Origin: an uncultured Bacteroidales bacterium
GTDB lineage: Bacteria > Bacteroidota > Bacteroidia > Bacteroidales > Muribaculaceae
DNA length: 5,583 nucleotides
Assembly: GCA_947175585.1 (NCBI GenBank)
Contig: CAMWNL010000147.1
Location: forward strand, 1-5,583
Direction: 5' to 3'
In this document: one piece after another, positions 1 through 5,583 of the stretch
Layout of the letters: each line of letters starts with the position of its first letter
Position numbering within the stretch: position 1 is the first letter of the stretch
Program-made: the position numbers and the translations under genes
The notes under the pieces: model-generated
Told to the model about the DNA's origin: nothing
The model's database searches: none
What the model saw: the letters and a program-made list of their open reading frames with translations, nothing else

Positions 1-237
1 AATCTACGACCATTTTTCAAATTGTCAAGAGTTTTTATGTTAACGTGTGTTAATTCAATAAACTTTTACATATTTAGAGTTTATTATATTGATTTGCTGA
101 TATTTGAAAAGCAATAAAATTGATACAAATTTGTTACATTCGTTGTTTTGAGTCCATTTTGAGGTGATTTTGTAACATATATGTCACACTACCAATACAT
201 ATAATCACGACACTTTAATAAATATAAGTAGACGAAA
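1..237. other. A/T-rich intergenic region upstream of the lipoprotein-pepT-miaA operon
   Basis: I see no coding frame here. The stretch is strongly A/T-rich. An 8-bp inverted repeat (AATAAACT at 57-64, AGTTTATT at 78-85, 13-nt loop) could form a weak hairpin. It has no G/C-rich stem or clear T-tract, so I do not call it a terminator. The right half carries three TGTnACA heptamers (132-138, 171-177, 182-188), described separately. The end of any preceding gene lies outside the window. Confidence 0.7.
171..188. promoter_or_regulatory. Near-palindromic operator candidate, part of a TGTnACA cluster
   Basis: TGTAACATATATGTCACA is palindromic in 8 of its 9 base pairs; only the fourth pair (A against C) fails. 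Its arms are the heptamers TGTAACA and TGTCACA. The same heptamer class recurs at 132-138 (TGTTACA) and at 246-252 (TGTCACA), the latter between the -33 and -7 elements of the promoter. The shape resembles sites of CRP/FNR-family regulators (TGTGA-N6-TCACA), but the spacing is 2 bp longer and no regulator gene is nearby. That a protein binds here is inference. Salmonella pepT is known to be Fnr-controlled, which makes regulation of this pepT operon plausible but does not show it. Confidence 0.4.
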
Positions 238-269
238 TTTGGCATTGTCACAGTAGAGCATTAATTTTG
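238..269 (+). promoter_or_regulatory. Bacteroidetes-type sigma-70 promoter for the lipoprotein-pepT-miaA operon
   Basis: TTTG at 238-241 is followed after exactly 20 bp by TAATTTTG at 262-269. This matches the known Bacteroides consensus TTTG-N19-21-TAnnTTTG. It predicts a start of transcription near 275 and a leader of about 28 nt before the ATG at 304. A TGTCACA heptamer (246-252) lies in the spacer, where a bound protein would block the polymerase. Confidence 0.75.
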
Positions 270-303
270 CAGCAAACAAAAAACAACTTAAAATAATATA
301 CCC

Positions 304-1095
304 ATGAATTTCTTACGTTTAGCTATCGCACCGGCAGTGTTTGCTGCCTCCTTAGCATTTACGGCATGCGGTGATAAGACAACTCCCGTCATCATCGAGC
401 AGAGCGAGCGTATCAACTCCGAACTGCAAACATTAGTAGAAGAAAATCCTCAATTACTGTCGGAGGCCAAGTCATCATTTGCCGAAGATAAAATTGCAAT
501 CGACGTTAAGATTGCCGATTCACTATTCATAGTATCGCAGATTTCTGAACCGCTATTTAATTACTTTACGGCTTGTGAAATCAAAAACCACATGGACAAG
601 AATCTGGAAATCACTGTCAACGCTCTCAGCGAAAAAGACATGCCTATCGTAGTAAGCCTAACAGACGTTTACGGTGACTCTCACAGCTACGAACTGACCC
701 CGGCAATACTTCGCCGTATGGTCAAGTCTCCTCTCACTCAACTTGATTACAATGAGGCTCGCGAAGGTCTTTTTGCAGCTCTGGCCGCTTCCGAGGCTCA
801 GTTTATACCGGCAAACGCAAAGGTAAAAACGGTTTCGACCTCATTTAAAGGAGGCTTCTTTGCATATAACGTTGAATTTGAAAACGCTAATGCTTACAAA
901 GAATTGACAACCGCCAATCTTAAGGCTCGCGCACTGCAGGTGCTCGAACCCCGTTACGCAAAGCTCGGTACTCTGCGACCGGTGCTGTTCGGCATGTATA
1001 AAACTCTCGGTCTGGACGGGTTTCACCTCGTCTACTCAGCCGGCGAGAAATCACCCTCATTAAAAACAACTGTAACACTTTCACATCTTCACTAA
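304..1095 (+). CDS. Putative lipoprotein of unknown function
   Basis: I do not recognise this 263-residue protein. The N-terminus reads as a lipoprotein signal peptide: Arg5, a hydrophobic run over residues 6-19, then AFTAC with Cys22 as the likely lipidated residue. Phe at -3 makes the lipobox imperfect. No obvious acidic surface-export signal follows the Cys (GDKTTP), so a periplasm-facing outer-membrane anchor is the safer guess. The mature part is a soluble alpha/beta mixture. Two stretches look loosely alike, each a helical segment followed by a strand rich in Val and Tyr (about 65-130, with SLTDVYGDSHSYEL, and about 183-247, with GFHLVYSAG). This may be a two-fold repeat, but the similarity is weak. 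The start is set by the promoter about 35 bp upstream and the signal peptide. There is no Shine-Dalgarno, as is normal in this phylum. It is the first gene of the operon, with 9 bp to pepT, so expression is probably linked. Confidence 0.8.
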   Translation: MNFLRLAIAPAVFAASLAFTACGDKTTPVIIEQSERINSELQTLVEENPQLLSEAKSSFAEDKIAIDVKIADSLFIVSQISEPLFNYFTACEIKNHMDKNLEITVNALSEKDMPIVVSLTDVYGDSHSYELTPAILRRMVKSPLTQLDYNEAREGLFAALAASEAQFIPANAKVKTVSTSFKGGFFAYNVEFENANAYKELTTANLKARALQVLEPRYAKLGTLRPVLFGMYKTLGLDGFHLVYSAGEKSPSLKTTVTLSHLH

Positions 1096-1104
1096 TAAAT
1101 AGAA

Positions 1105-2328
1105 ATGAATCTTATTGACCGCTTCTTACAATATGTCAAATTTGACACTCAGAGCGACGAACTCACCAACATGACTCCGTCGACTCCGGGGCAGATGATT
1201 TTTGCACGTCATCTCGAAGCCGAGCTCCGCGAACTCGGTCTGACGGAAATAACTCTCGACGAAAACGGCTACCTTATGGCTACACTTCCGGCTAACATTA
1301 CCGACCGCGAAGTGCCGACGGTAGGTTTCATTGCTCACCTCGACACATCACCTGACATGTCGGGTCGCCATGTCAATCCTCGCATCGTGAAGAATTACGA
1401 CGGAGGAAATATCGTGCTCAACAAAGAAGACAATGTCGTTCTTTCACCAGAAGAATTTCCCGAACTGCTACACTATGTAGGTCAGGATCTGATTGTGACA
1501 GACGGAAAGACCCTGCTCGGAGCAGATGACAAAGCCGGCGTGGCAGAAATCATTTCGGCCGTAGACTATCTGAAGAACCATCCGGAAATCAAACATGGCA
1601 AGATAAGAATAGCGTTTAACCCCGATGAAGAAATCGGACAGGGTGCTCATAAATTTGATGTTGATCTTTTCGGCGCTGACTGGGCTTACACCATGGACGG
1701 GGGAGAAATCGGCGAACTTGAATTTGAAAATTTCAATGCTGCCGTAGCCAAGGTTACATTCAAAGGCAGAAACGTTCATCCCGGCTACGCCAAACACAAA
1801 ATGGTCAACTCTATGCGTATCGCCAACCAGTTTGTAATCATGCTTCCGCGTTGGGAGACTCCGGAGCACACCGAAGAATATGAAGGATTCTATCACCTCG
1901 TCGGCATGGAAGGCACAGTCGAGAAAACAGTCCTCACATATATTATACGCGACCATGACCGTGACCGCTTCGAGCGACGCAAGAAAGAGTTTGAACACCT
2001 CGCACGCAAGATCAATCACGAATTTCCCGATTGCTGCACTCTCGAGATTAAGGATCAGTACTACAACATGCGCGAGAAAATCGAGCCTGTAATGCATATC
2101 ATTGACATAGCAGAAGAAGCTATGCGTCAAGAAGGCGTTACGCCTAAAGTAGTTCCTATCCGTGGCGGTACAGACGGAGCCCAGCTATCGTTCAAGGGTC
2201 TGCCGTGTCCTAACATCTTTGCCGGCGGCCTGAATTTCCACGGCCGCTATGAATTTGTGCCTATTCAGTCGATGGAAAAGGCCGAGATGGTAATAGTACG
2301 TATTGCAGAAATCGTAGGAAAATCTTGA
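1105..2328 (+). CDS. pepT: Peptidase T (tripeptide aminopeptidase, M20B family)
   Basis: This zinc aminopeptidase removes the N-terminal residue of tripeptides in the cytoplasm, a late step of peptide use. The 407 residues match the usual length of about 408. The two-metal site is complete: His78 and catalytic Asp80 in AHLDTSPD, bridging Asp141 in LLGADDKAG, catalytic Glu175 and ligand Glu176 in [10 protein letters not shown], Asp198 in YTMDGG, and His379 in NFHGRYEF. The dimerisation lid occupies roughly 208-320, with the conserved NVHPGYAK at 223-230. PIRGGTDGA (351-359) is the substrate-binding Arg/Gly loop. Assignment of roles to residues follows the M20 family; the residues themselves are visible. 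It lies 9 bp after the lipoprotein and overlaps miaA by 4 bp, so it is the middle gene of a three-gene operon. I see no internal promoter of Bacteroidetes type ahead of it. Confidence 0.97.
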   Translation: MNLIDRFLQYVKFDTQSDELTNMTPSTPGQMIFARHLEAELRELGLTEITLDENGYLMATLPANITDREVPTVGFIAHLDTSPDMSGRHVNPRIVKNYDGGNIVLNKEDNVVLSPEEFPELLHYVGQDLIVTDGKTLLGADDKAGVAEIISAVDYLKNHPEIKHGKIRIAFNPDEEIGQGAHKFDVDLFGADWAYTMDGGEIGELEFENFNAAVAKVTFKGRNVHPGYAKHKMVNSMRIANQFVIMLPRWETPEHTEEYEGFYHLVGMEGTVEKTVLTYIIRDHDRDRFERRKKEFEHLARKINHEFPDCCTLEIKDQYYNMREKIEPVMHIIDIAEEAMRQEGVTPKVVPIRGGTDGAQLSFKGLPCPNIFAGGLNFHGRYEFVPIQSMEKAEMVIVRIAEIVGKS

Positions 2329-3233
2329 ACCAACACTTGACTCGCCCGACACTTGTGGTCATCACCGGACCAACTGCGTCAGGCAAGACTTCATTATCAA
2401 TTGACGTTGCCCGTCGGCTGGGATGTGAAATCATCTCAGCCGACTCTCGTCAGTTATTTAGAGATCTGCCGATTGGCACGGCTGCTCCGACAACAGAGGA
2501 ACTTGCGGCGGTGCCCCATCATCTGGTCGGCACATTATCACTCTCTGATTATTATAGCGCGGCAAGATTTGAAGAAGACGCGCTGAGTCTGCTTCCGGAT
2601 ATTTTCAATCGCTCGGGAGGCTACGCTGTCGTGTGCGGTGGCTCGATGATGTATGTCGATGCACTTGTTAACGGCATCGACATAATGCCGACTGTAAGCG
2701 CTGACGTAAGAGCCAAACTGACACGTCTCGCCGAAGAGCAAGGGAGCGAAGGCTTGCTGGCTCTACTCGAAATAATCGATCCGGAATATTATATGGCAGT
2801 AGACAAGCAAAACACAAAACGAATAGTCCATGCCCTCGAAATATCCATGCAGGCAGGAGTCCCCTACTCTACTCTCAGAACAGGAACAAAAGCCATCCGG
2901 CCGTTTGATATTAAAAAAATAGCTATTGAGCTCCCTCGCGAGACACTATTCGACCGCATCAATCGACGGGTTGACGCCATGATTGCAAACGGTATCGTCG
3001 AAGAAGCAAAATCGGTCTACCATCTCCGTCACCTGAACTCCCTTAATACCGTCGGTTACAAAGAACTGTTTGAATATTTTGACGGGACAATGGATCTCGA
3101 CACAGCGATTGCGCGAATTAAGAAGAACACTCGTGTCTATGCAAAAAAACAGATGACCTGGCTCAAGCGAGATGAATCAGTGATACGGCTTAAAGCTCCG
3201 GTTTCCGCCGAGGACGTAATATCGTTGCTCTAA
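2325..3233 (+). CDS. miaA: tRNA dimethylallyltransferase (MiaA)
   Basis: MiaA transfers a dimethylallyl group from DMAPP to N6 of A37 in tRNAs reading UNN codons, giving i6A, usually later made into ms2i6A. The 302 residues fit the family. Visible motifs are the P-loop GPTASGKT (15-22), ISADSRQLF with Asp40 and Ser41 (37-45), IGTAAPT (50-56), HHLVG (65-69), [15 protein letters not shown] (105-119), [14 protein letters not shown] (160-173), [11 protein letters not shown] (244-254) and [15 protein letters not shown] (268-282). GTAAPT and GGSMMY replace the commoner GTAKP and GGTGLY, variants I associate with Bacteroidetes MiaA. The start used is TTG at 2325, within TTGA shared with the pepT stop, which suggests translational coupling. 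A later TTG (residue 5) is possible. GTG at residue 11 would leave only four residues before the P-loop. Bacteroides genomes often carry two miaA genes; which copy this is cannot be told here. Confidence 0.95.
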   Translation: MNQHLTRPTLVVITGPTASGKTSLSIDVARRLGCEIISADSRQLFRDLPIGTAAPTTEELAAVPHHLVGTLSLSDYYSAARFEEDALSLLPDIFNRSGGYAVVCGGSMMYVDALVNGIDIMPTVSADVRAKLTRLAEEQGSEGLLALLEIIDPEYYMAVDKQNTKRIVHALEISMQAGVPYSTLRTGTKAIRPFDIKKIAIELPRETLFDRINRRVDAMIANGIVEEAKSVYHLRHLNSLNTVGYKELFEYFDGTMDLDTAIARIKKNTRVYAKKQMTWLKRDESVIRLKAPVSAEDVISLL

Positions 3234-3295
3234 GCAAACCCATTCACGCCCCAAGTAAAGCTCCGATAACACAAAAAAAGAGAAAATAAATTACC

Positions 3296-3409
3296 ATGAT
3301 GACTGCGTTGTGGTTAACCTACTATGCCCGTAATATAAAATCCGCGGGACTGTTACTTATATACGCCCTCTTAGGTATCGCCAAATACCGTGCAGTCATA
3401 TACGAGTAA
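3296..3409 (+). CDS. Doubtful small ORF, 37 codons, possible membrane peptide
   Basis: An ATG-ATG start (3296 and 3299) opens a frame of 37 codons ending in TAA at 3407-3409. It has a hydrophobic centre (SAGLLLIYALLGIA, residues 16-29) and basic residues on both sides (Arg12, Lys15, Lys30, Arg32), the look of a single membrane helix. An A-rich stretch precedes it, as with many starts in this phylum. Against it: there is no promoter motif nearby, though read-through from miaA could supply mRNA. Its second half is wholly built from the inverted repeats of 3331-3486, so its codons may be a by-product of that structure. I do not recognise the peptide. Confidence 0.2.
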   Translation: MMTALWLTYYARNIKSAGLLLIYALLGIAKYRAVIYE

Positions 3410-3486
3410 AGGCCCACGGATATATTAACCGCAGGCACCAACCATTACTCTTGACTGCTGACTTTAATATTTGGCGATTTTAAGAG
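3331..3486. repeat. Nested imperfect inverted repeats; candidate structured RNA or palindromic element
   Basis: A unit of about 60 bp lies on the minus strand, read from 3427 to 3368. The first half of the same unit appears on the plus strand at 3331-3362 (TAATATA, then TCCGCGGG, then TTACT and TATAT), and the second half on the plus strand at 3445-3486 (TTACTC, TTGACTGC, TATTTGGCGAT, TAAGAG). Two exclusive folds result. Fold A pairs 3331-3362 with 3398-3427 and has the tip GGTAT/ATACC (3374-3378 with 3385-3389). Fold B pairs 3368-3373 with 3481-3486, 3377-3387 with 3468-3478 (11 bp, perfect), 3392-3398 with 3452-3458, 3404-3409 with 3445-3450, and has an apical GCC-ca-CGG / CCG-ca-GGC hairpin at 3412-3436. 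The GG opposite TT at 3374-3375/3479-3480 is G-U paired only in a plus-strand RNA. The C opposite A at 3345/3416 becomes G-U only in a minus-strand RNA. The repeats are clear; the role is unknown. Confidence 0.6.
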
Positions 3487-3570
3487 AGCAAGAATAAAGC
3501 TAATGCTTCAATATTTTCTATTTGTCAATCTTTTCAATTCACATAAGCAAGTGTATTTTAAATTACGTGA

Positions 3571-3578
3571 CAAAGATA
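3571..3578 (-). promoter_or_regulatory. Possible minus-strand -7 element pointing into the inverted repeats
   Basis: On the minus strand this reads TATCTTTG, a full match to TAnnTTTG. At the right distance upstream (about 21 bp, plus-strand 3600-3603) there is only TTTA, three of four matches to the -33 TTTG. If active, transcription would begin near 3564 and run through the structured region at 3486-3331 toward miaA. No open frame of note lies on that strand, so the product would be non-coding. Confidence 0.3.
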
Positions 3579-3612
3579 CTAATTCCCACGCAATCTATCT
3601 AAACAAATTGCT

Positions 3613-3620
3613 TAACTTTG
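3613..3620 (+). promoter_or_regulatory. -7 promoter element for the tyrosine phosphatase gene
   Basis: TAACTTTG matches TAnnTTTG fully and is placed to start transcription near 3627, about 33 nt before the ATG at 3660. No TTTG is found at the -33 position (around 3589-3592), so this is a half-consensus promoter. The large gap after miaA and this motif together suggest that the phosphatase gene has its own promoter. Confidence 0.5.
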
Positions 3621-3659
3621 CAATAACATACAATCATAACTCACTAATCACAACTTGAG

Positions 3660-4175
3660 ATGACCAATTTTAACGAAAATCAGACAGTATATTCCCTCAG
3701 AGGTAAGGATAAAATTAAAATACTATTTGTATGTCTCGGCAATATATGTCGATCGCCGGCAGCCGAAGGCGTGATGAAAGCAATCGTTGACGAGAATAAT
3801 GATAGCGCGAGATTTGAGATTGACAGTGCCGGCACAGGCAATTACCATATAGGTGACCTTCCGGACCACCGAATGAGAATCCACGCCCAACGGCGCGGCT
3901 ACAATCTCACTCACAGATGTCGCCAAGTAAATCCTTCAGACTTCGAGGACTTCGATCTCATTGTAGCGATGGACGAATCAAACCGCCGAAATCTTCAACG
4001 TATAGCACCAACTCTTGAAGATGAAAAGAAAATCATAATGATGGCCGATTTTGCCGATCTCGCCACAAGATATGACCACATACCTGATCCATATTATGAA
4101 GGAGCCGAAGGTTTCGAACTCGTCCTCGACCTCCTTGAGTCAGCATGCAACAACCTTTATTACGCATTAAAATAA
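3660..4175 (+). CDS. Low-molecular-weight protein-tyrosine phosphatase
   Basis: This cytoplasmic Cys-dependent phosphatase is predicted to remove phosphate from Tyr (in some relatives from Arg) of proteins. The active-site loop VCLGNICRSP spans 24-33: nucleophile Cys25, second Cys30, Arg31 and Ser32, fitting CX5R. The general acid is Asp143 in DPYYEG (143-148). DSAGTGNYHIGDLPDHRM (55-72) is the next conserved block; the usual Trp after GTG is replaced by Tyr62. The 171 residues are somewhat longer than the usual 150 or so because about 17 residues precede the first strand (KIKILFVC). The next in-frame Met is residue 39, inside the fold, so ATG at 3660 is the only reasonable ATG start, and the -7 element at 3613 agrees. 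No tyrosine kinase or capsule gene is in the window, so the substrate is unknown. Family certain, physiological role open. Confidence 0.95.
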   Translation: MTNFNENQTVYSLRGKDKIKILFVCLGNICRSPAAEGVMKAIVDENNDSARFEIDSAGTGNYHIGDLPDHRMRIHAQRRGYNLTHRCRQVNPSDFEDFDLIVAMDESNRRNLQRIAPTLEDEKKIIMMADFADLATRYDHIPDPYYEGAEGFELVLDLLESACNNLYYALK

Positions 4176-4189
4176 GTAAATAGCTGATA

Positions 4190-4210
4190 TTAAGTCACCG
4201 GATGATTTAA
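4190..4210. terminator. Weak hairpin between convergent genes
   Basis: TTAAGTCA (4190-4197) and TGATTTAA (4203-4210) pair over 8 bp with one G-T pair, enclosing the loop CCGGA. It sits in the 55-bp gap between the stop of the phosphatase gene and the stop of the minus-strand gene, where a shared terminator is expected. It is A/T-rich and lacks a good T-run on the plus side. On the minus side only a broken T-rich stretch follows. Confidence 0.3.
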
Positions 4211-4230
4211 ATAGCAGCAATTATAAAGAG

Positions 4231-5223
4231 TTAGTCAGATGCTATATTGTCAAGGATCCGGTAGAGATGGGTCATACCGGAGCCGGAGCAGCGGTGGCCG
4301 AAGTCGTCGGTGATGGTCAGGCGGTCGGAGGGAAGGAGGGGTTGAAGAGTGCGGATATGGATGTCGCCGATAAGTTCGTCTGCACTTGAGCATAACGCGT
4401 GGAGCCGATTGGATTTGTCTTTTATGTTTTTTACAATGTCATAAGCAGCATATTTATCGAGTACTTCTTGAGTCAATGTATATGTCTGCTTCCCGTCAAG
4501 ACGCTCGCAGAAGTATGGCAACTCCTGTCCGACCCATCGCGCAAGTGTCTGTCGGGGGTATGGACTCGGATTGACCACAACGAGCCGGGCATCGCCGCTG
4601 TCGCACATCAGCGTCATCCATCCGCCGAGCGAAGTTCCGACGATAACTTCAGGATGCTCTCGCGCTATAATTTCGTTAATGAGTGCAAGTGACTTTTCGG
4701 GGTCGGCGTCAACTTCAGGAGCAATCACGCGGTATCGCCCCTCGAAATGCTCCTGCAGTTCTCTGCGTTTCGACCCGTTGGCTCCCGAGCGGAAACCATG
4801 TATGTACATCATTACCGGTAGATTAAACTCCCTCAATGCAGCTTCGTGTTTCTTGACAAGACGCGTATAGCCTCGTTCGCGGCCTCTGTTAAGATTATGC
4901 TGAAGGTCATTGAGTTTAACGGCGATTGCGAGTTGATTACCGGAGCAGGCAATGCGTCTGACATATCTGAGATAGTCAGTGCCCTCCTCATGTGTCAGGA
5001 GGCGCAGTGCATCGACAATATGTGTCGGTACGCCCAACATGAGCAGGTCATCGAACGTGTAATCGGTATCTTCTACAACATCGTGGAGAAAACCGGCACA
5101 TTGCTCATCAGTATTTTTACCCATCAGTCCGACTGTGAGCGGATGGAGGATTACGGGATTACCGTCCAGATCCTTCTGTCCACAATGCGCCTCCGTGGCA
5201 ATTTTCAGGCAAAGGTCTATCAT
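4231..5223 (-). CDS. Fusion protein: SpoT/Mesh1-like HD phosphohydrolase plus YqiA-like alpha/beta-hydrolase
   Basis: Two domains lie in one unbroken 330-residue frame. Residues 1 to about 130 form an HD domain with the metal and catalytic residues of the SpoT/Mesh1 type: His27 in ILHPL, His47-Asp48 in FLHDVVEDT, Glu51-Asp52, then Asp106 and Asn110 in KLNDLQHN. It has no synthetase or TGS domain. Residues from about 137 to the end form an alpha/beta-hydrolase like YqiA/UPF0227: YIHGF (140-144) as oxyanion segment, nucleophile Ser198 in GTSLGG, probable acid Asp282 in SSADELIG, and His310 in DFGHRC. Both active sites look intact, so it could act as both a phosphohydrolase (nucleotide or alarmone substrate unproven) and an esterase. 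The linker is very short. The start follows the upstream stop by 2 nt, indicating coupling. A family-wide annotation as ppGpp hydrolase would be unsafe without data. Confidence 0.88.
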   Translation of the reverse strand: MIDLCLKIATEAHCGQKDLDGNPVILHPLTVGLMGKNTDEQCAGFLHDVVEDTDYTFDDLLMLGVPTHIVDALRLLTHEEGTDYLRYVRRIACSGNQLAIAVKLNDLQHNLNRGRERGYTRLVKKHEAALREFNLPVMMYIHGFRSGANGSKRRELQEHFEGRYRVIAPEVDADPEKSLALINEIIAREHPEVIVGTSLGGWMTLMCDSGDARLVVVNPSPYPRQTLARWVGQELPYFCERLDGKQTYTLTQEVLDKYAAYDIVKNIKDKSNRLHALCSSADELIGDIHIRTLQPLLPSDRLTITDDFGHRCSGSGMTHLYRILDNIASD

Positions 5224-5225
5224 GA

Positions 5226-5456
5226 TTATTCAAAATCGGATTTATAGACAAATATTATCTCTAATTTGGCTGTACCCTCATCATTATTGTAGATCACCGG
5301 CTGGACCACAGCAACACATGGATAAGAGGAAGGAGTGTGATCTTCACATGTAGACAACAACCAACCGTCTTCCGCGATACTTTCGCGCCAATCATCATAC
5401 TCCTTCTTATTACGGAAAGTGATCTTATCCAAATCTTCAAGTGTAATATCGCTCAT
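5226..5456 (-). CDS. Small acidic protein of unknown function
   Basis: I do not recognise this 76-residue protein. It has no signal peptide and no membrane segment, so it is probably cytoplasmic. The first half is helical and charged (LEDLDKITFRNKKEYDDWRE, 6-25). The second half looks like two or three strands, CVAVVQPVIYNN (47-58) and AKLEIIFVYKSDFE (63-76), which would suit a small alpha+beta fold. Two Cys (37 and 47) are present without a metal-binding pattern. It is real rather than chance: its stop is 2 nt from the start of the HD-hydrolase gene and its start is 6 nt after the stop of the Cys-rich gene upstream, so it is the middle gene of a tight operon. Confidence 0.75.
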   Translation of the reverse strand: MSDITLEDLDKITFRNKKEYDDWRESIAEDGWLLSTCEDHTPSSYPCVAVVQPVIYNNDEGTAKLEIIFVYKSDFE

Positions 5457-5462
5457 ATTCAG

Positions 5463-5583
5463 TCAAAAGTATTTTTTATTAAGATTAGAGAGTAATTCTT
5501 TTGTCAATTTGATACCGGCCGAGTCGGCAATCAGCGTGTCACAGCCGCAATAAGGGCAGATTGCCGTTACGCCATGCTCGGCA
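5463..5583 (-). CDS. C-terminal end of a Cys-rich, zinc-ribbon-like protein (cut by the window edge)
   Basis: On the minus strand a frame is open from the window edge to TGA at 5465-5463. It encodes the last 39 residues of a protein. It contains ICPYCGCDTLIAD, with three Cys in a CxxCxC arrangement typical of half of a zinc ribbon, followed by an amphipathic tail ending in KKYF. The other metal ligands, if any, would be beyond the window. The motif recalls small Bacteroidales cytoplasmic proteins with a CPYCG core, but that is from memory and uncertain. Codon use and the 6-nt spacing to the next gene support a real gene, likely the first or an early gene of the three-gene minus-strand operon. 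Confidence 0.7.
   Translation of the reverse strand, partial: AEHGVTAICPYCGCDTLIADSAGIKLTKELLSNLNKKYF

Larger units (their letters stand above)
3234..3659. other. 426-bp intergenic gap between miaA and the phosphatase gene
   Basis: After the miaA stop there is no clear intrinsic terminator; the A-run at 3273-3279 is not preceded by a G/C-rich hairpin on either strand. The middle (about 3300-3490) is much more G/C-rich than the flanks and is full of inverted repeats. The right part (3487-3659) is A/T-rich and non-coding, with two TAnnTTTG motifs on opposite strands. I could not match the gap to tmRNA, RNase P RNA or SRP RNA by their conserved sequence motifs. A 6S-type rod RNA cannot be excluded by eye. 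Confidence 0.6.

Noticed and set aside
57..85. AATAAACT/AGTTTATT hairpin as terminator of a preceding gene
   Set aside because: The stem is nearly all A/T with a 13-nt loop and no following T-run, and no preceding gene is visible.
1468..2130. Long minus-strand frame of 220 codons opposite pepT
   Set aside because: It lies wholly antisense to the well-conserved pepT, has no promoter or family motif, and its composition is that of a reverse-strand shadow.
3322..3399. Minus-strand ORF of 25 codons within the inverted repeats
   Set aside because: It is too short, has no start signal beyond an ATG, and mirrors the plus-strand repeat sequence.
3377..3481. The 11-bp stem ending in GGCGATTTT as an intrinsic terminator of the miaA operon
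   Set aside because: The loop between the arms is 80 nt and the T-run is only four bases; it fits a structured RNA or repeat better than a standard terminator.
4790..4830. Junction between the two domains of the HD-hydrolase protein as a possible sequencing or frameshift artefact
   Set aside because: The frame runs through without a stop, both domains are in the same frame, and the linker is short and plausible, so a true fusion is the simpler reading.
4846..5247. Plus-strand frame of 133 codons
   Set aside because: It is opposite the HD domain, whose catalytic motifs are intact; no recognisable protein features.

Overview
The window looks like a piece of a Bacteroidales chromosome, probably a gut member such as Muribaculaceae or a near relative. 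The grounds are Bacteroidetes-type promoter elements (TTTG, 20 bp, TAnnTTTG ahead of the first gene), genes without Shine-Dalgarno sequences, A/T-rich intergenic DNA, and Bacteroidetes-style MiaA motifs. Family placement is inference. I see no phage, transposase, CRISPR, tRNA or rRNA gene.

Layout. Positions 1-303 are an A/T-rich regulatory region with a well-formed promoter (238-269) and four TGTnACA heptamers. Two of these form an 18-bp near-palindrome and one lies inside the promoter spacer. This region drives a plus-strand operon: an unrecognised lipoprotein (304-1095), peptidase T (pepT, 1105-2328) and the tRNA prenyltransferase miaA (2325-3233), which overlaps pepT by 4 bp and starts with TTG. 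A 426-bp gap (3234-3659) follows. It holds an intricate set of imperfect inverted repeats (3331-3486), a doubtful 37-codon ORF and two divergent -7 promoter motifs. Next is a monocistronic low-molecular-weight protein-tyrosine phosphatase (3660-4175). Convergent with it is a minus-strand operon of three genes, read from the right edge: a Cys-rich protein cut by the window end (5463-5583), a 76-residue acidic protein (5226-5456) and a 330-residue protein (4231-5223) that joins a SpoT/Mesh1-like HD phosphohydrolase domain to a YqiA-like alpha/beta-hydrolase domain.

Function. pepT (terminal step of peptide breakdown), miaA (tRNA A37 modification) and the phosphatase are ordinary housekeeping or signalling enzymes. 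The less ordinary items are the HD-esterase fusion, the nested inverted repeats that can form two mutually exclusive hairpins, and the repeated operator-like heptamer ahead of the lipoprotein-pepT-miaA operon. No complete new system can be demonstrated from this window alone.
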